Origin: Glandiceps talaboti
Taxonomy: Eukaryota; Hemichordata; Enteropneusta; Spengelidae
Assembly: GCF_964340395.1 (NCBI RefSeq)
Contig: NC_135550.1
Location: 2,672,501 to 2,736,500 of the forward strand
DNA length: 64,000 nucleotides
Direction: 5' to 3'
In this document: positions 63,308-64,000 of the stretch, one piece after another
Numbering within the stretch: position 1 is the stretch's first letter
How the letters are laid out: each line of letters opens with the position of its first letter
The notes under the pieces: model-generated
The model's database searches: none
Seen by the model: the letters and a program-made list of their open reading frames with translations, nothing else
Told to the model about the DNA's origin: nothing
Translations under genes and position numbers: made by a program

Positions 63308-63440
63308 CTACCATTGGCCATTGTAAAGCCCTGTATCCATGCATTGCCATCACTTTGTAATGTCTTACAGTCACTGTTTCCATTCAAAGTATACATACCG
63401 ACCACCACGTGGAATTTGGCGTATCCGCGTATTAAAGTCA

Positions 63441-63853
63441 TAGTCTAGTTCCATGGCGGACAGTATACACACTTTTACCGTCCAGTCATGGTCCCCAACA
63501 ATTGCACATAATTTTGTGCACCCTCCCACAGGGTTCATATAAACATGATGACGTCATCACATCCCCATGTGATCTTAGTTTAAACAGACTGGAGGAGGAT
63601 CGAGGAGTTGGACATTTGCATATCATTAGTATGTGCTAAATACTCGCGATAGTCAAAACATGGTCAAAACAGCTCAGCTGTATCAAATGTATTAATGAGC
63701 AATGATGGCAGCCTGTCAATTTGTGATGGATTACTACTGATATGTGCCGTTTGTTCTTCTCTCTCACCATGACGTTCAAACACACTTGATACCTTTCGGT
63801 GGGACCATGAGAACGGTAAAAGTGTGTATACTGTCCATCATGGAATTAGACTA
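63441..63853. mobile_element. MITE-like element, 413 bp, about 40-58 bp inverted ends
   Basis: TAGTCTAGTTCCATGGCGGA plus CAGTATACACACTTTTACCG at the left is mirrored by ACGGTAAAAGTGTGTATACTGTCCATCATGGAATTAGACTA at the right with few mismatches. Copy A has the uninterrupted sequence GCGTAACTCAATAC (inverse orientation), showing the empty site. No coding. Confidence 0.85.
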
Positions 63854-64000
63854 CCTAACTCAATACTTCAGCTGGAGTGAAAGTTTTTCGTAAAGCCCAG
63901 CGCATGAGAGAGTAATCAGATGACAATTCTTCTCGTGTGCGCCGGTCGGCGGTCATGTGCTTTCTGAGTGTCCACAAAAACAGGTTTCTAGTATCTAGCG

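Larger units (their letters stand above)
60607..64000. mobile_element. Dispersed multi-kilobase repeat, copy B (inverted relative to copy A)
   Basis: Matches copy A in reverse across 60840-61670, 62005-62825, 63300-63430 and 63855-64000. It starts near GGGACCGGTCAGTTTCTTCGG at 60608, the same end sequence as the fold-back element. It lacks copy A's 41587-42870 insertion and is split by two others, at 62831-63305 and 63441-63853. It continues past the window edge. Confidence 0.78.

Overview
The window is animal nuclear DNA: AT-rich, full of microsatellites and young minisatellites, with multi-exon genes whose introns have GT..AG ends and matching phases. The gene content (a subgroup A thrombospondin with von Willebrand C and three TSP1 repeats, plus an R-spondin-like secreted protein) points to an invertebrate deuterostome such as a hemichordate or cephalochordate. 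The species cannot be settled from the sequence alone.

Three genes could be rebuilt exon by exon. (1) 8262-23174, plus strand: a complete thrombospondin of the THBS1/THBS2 type, 20 coding exons, 1166 residues, all junctions in phase, with a TATA/initiator promoter upstream and a long AU-rich 3' UTR ending near 25.47 kb. (2) 32868 down to 27728, minus strand, tail to tail with gene 1: four exons coding for a 140-residue single-pass membrane protein with a short Thr/Ser/Pro-rich ectodomain, no known family recognised. (3) 56345 down to 40819, minus strand: four exons coding for a 163-residue secreted protein with two furin-like repeats. Its 16 cysteines follow the R-spondin order and much of the R-spondin spacing, but it has no TSP1 domain, has an acidic instead of basic tail, and lacks the phenylalanines that R-spondins use to bind LGR receptors. 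This is the most interesting gene in the window.

The rest is repeat-rich. The first intron of gene 2 holds 57-bp and 41-bp minisatellites and a fold-back repeat. Between genes 2 and 3 lie a 5'-truncated LINE on the minus strand, a 63-bp tandem repeat, a perfect 23-bp-stem hairpin and a large AC/GTAT microsatellite. The 13.9-kb last intron of gene 3 carries one copy of a multi-kilobase dispersed repeat (about 41.2-45.9 kb), a large fold-back element (about 43.45-50.07 kb), a 40-bp minisatellite of about 37 copies and a 32-bp minisatellite of about 3.6 kb with higher-order structure. Upstream of gene 3 (56.4-64 kb) are several non-autonomous terminal-inverted-repeat elements, a tRNA-derived SINE and an inverted second copy of the 41-46 kb repeat, itself split by two insertions.

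All three genes encode proteins of the cell surface or extracellular matrix. No RNA genes, CRISPR arrays or intact autonomous transposons were found. The first 7.9 kb shows no supportable coding sequence.
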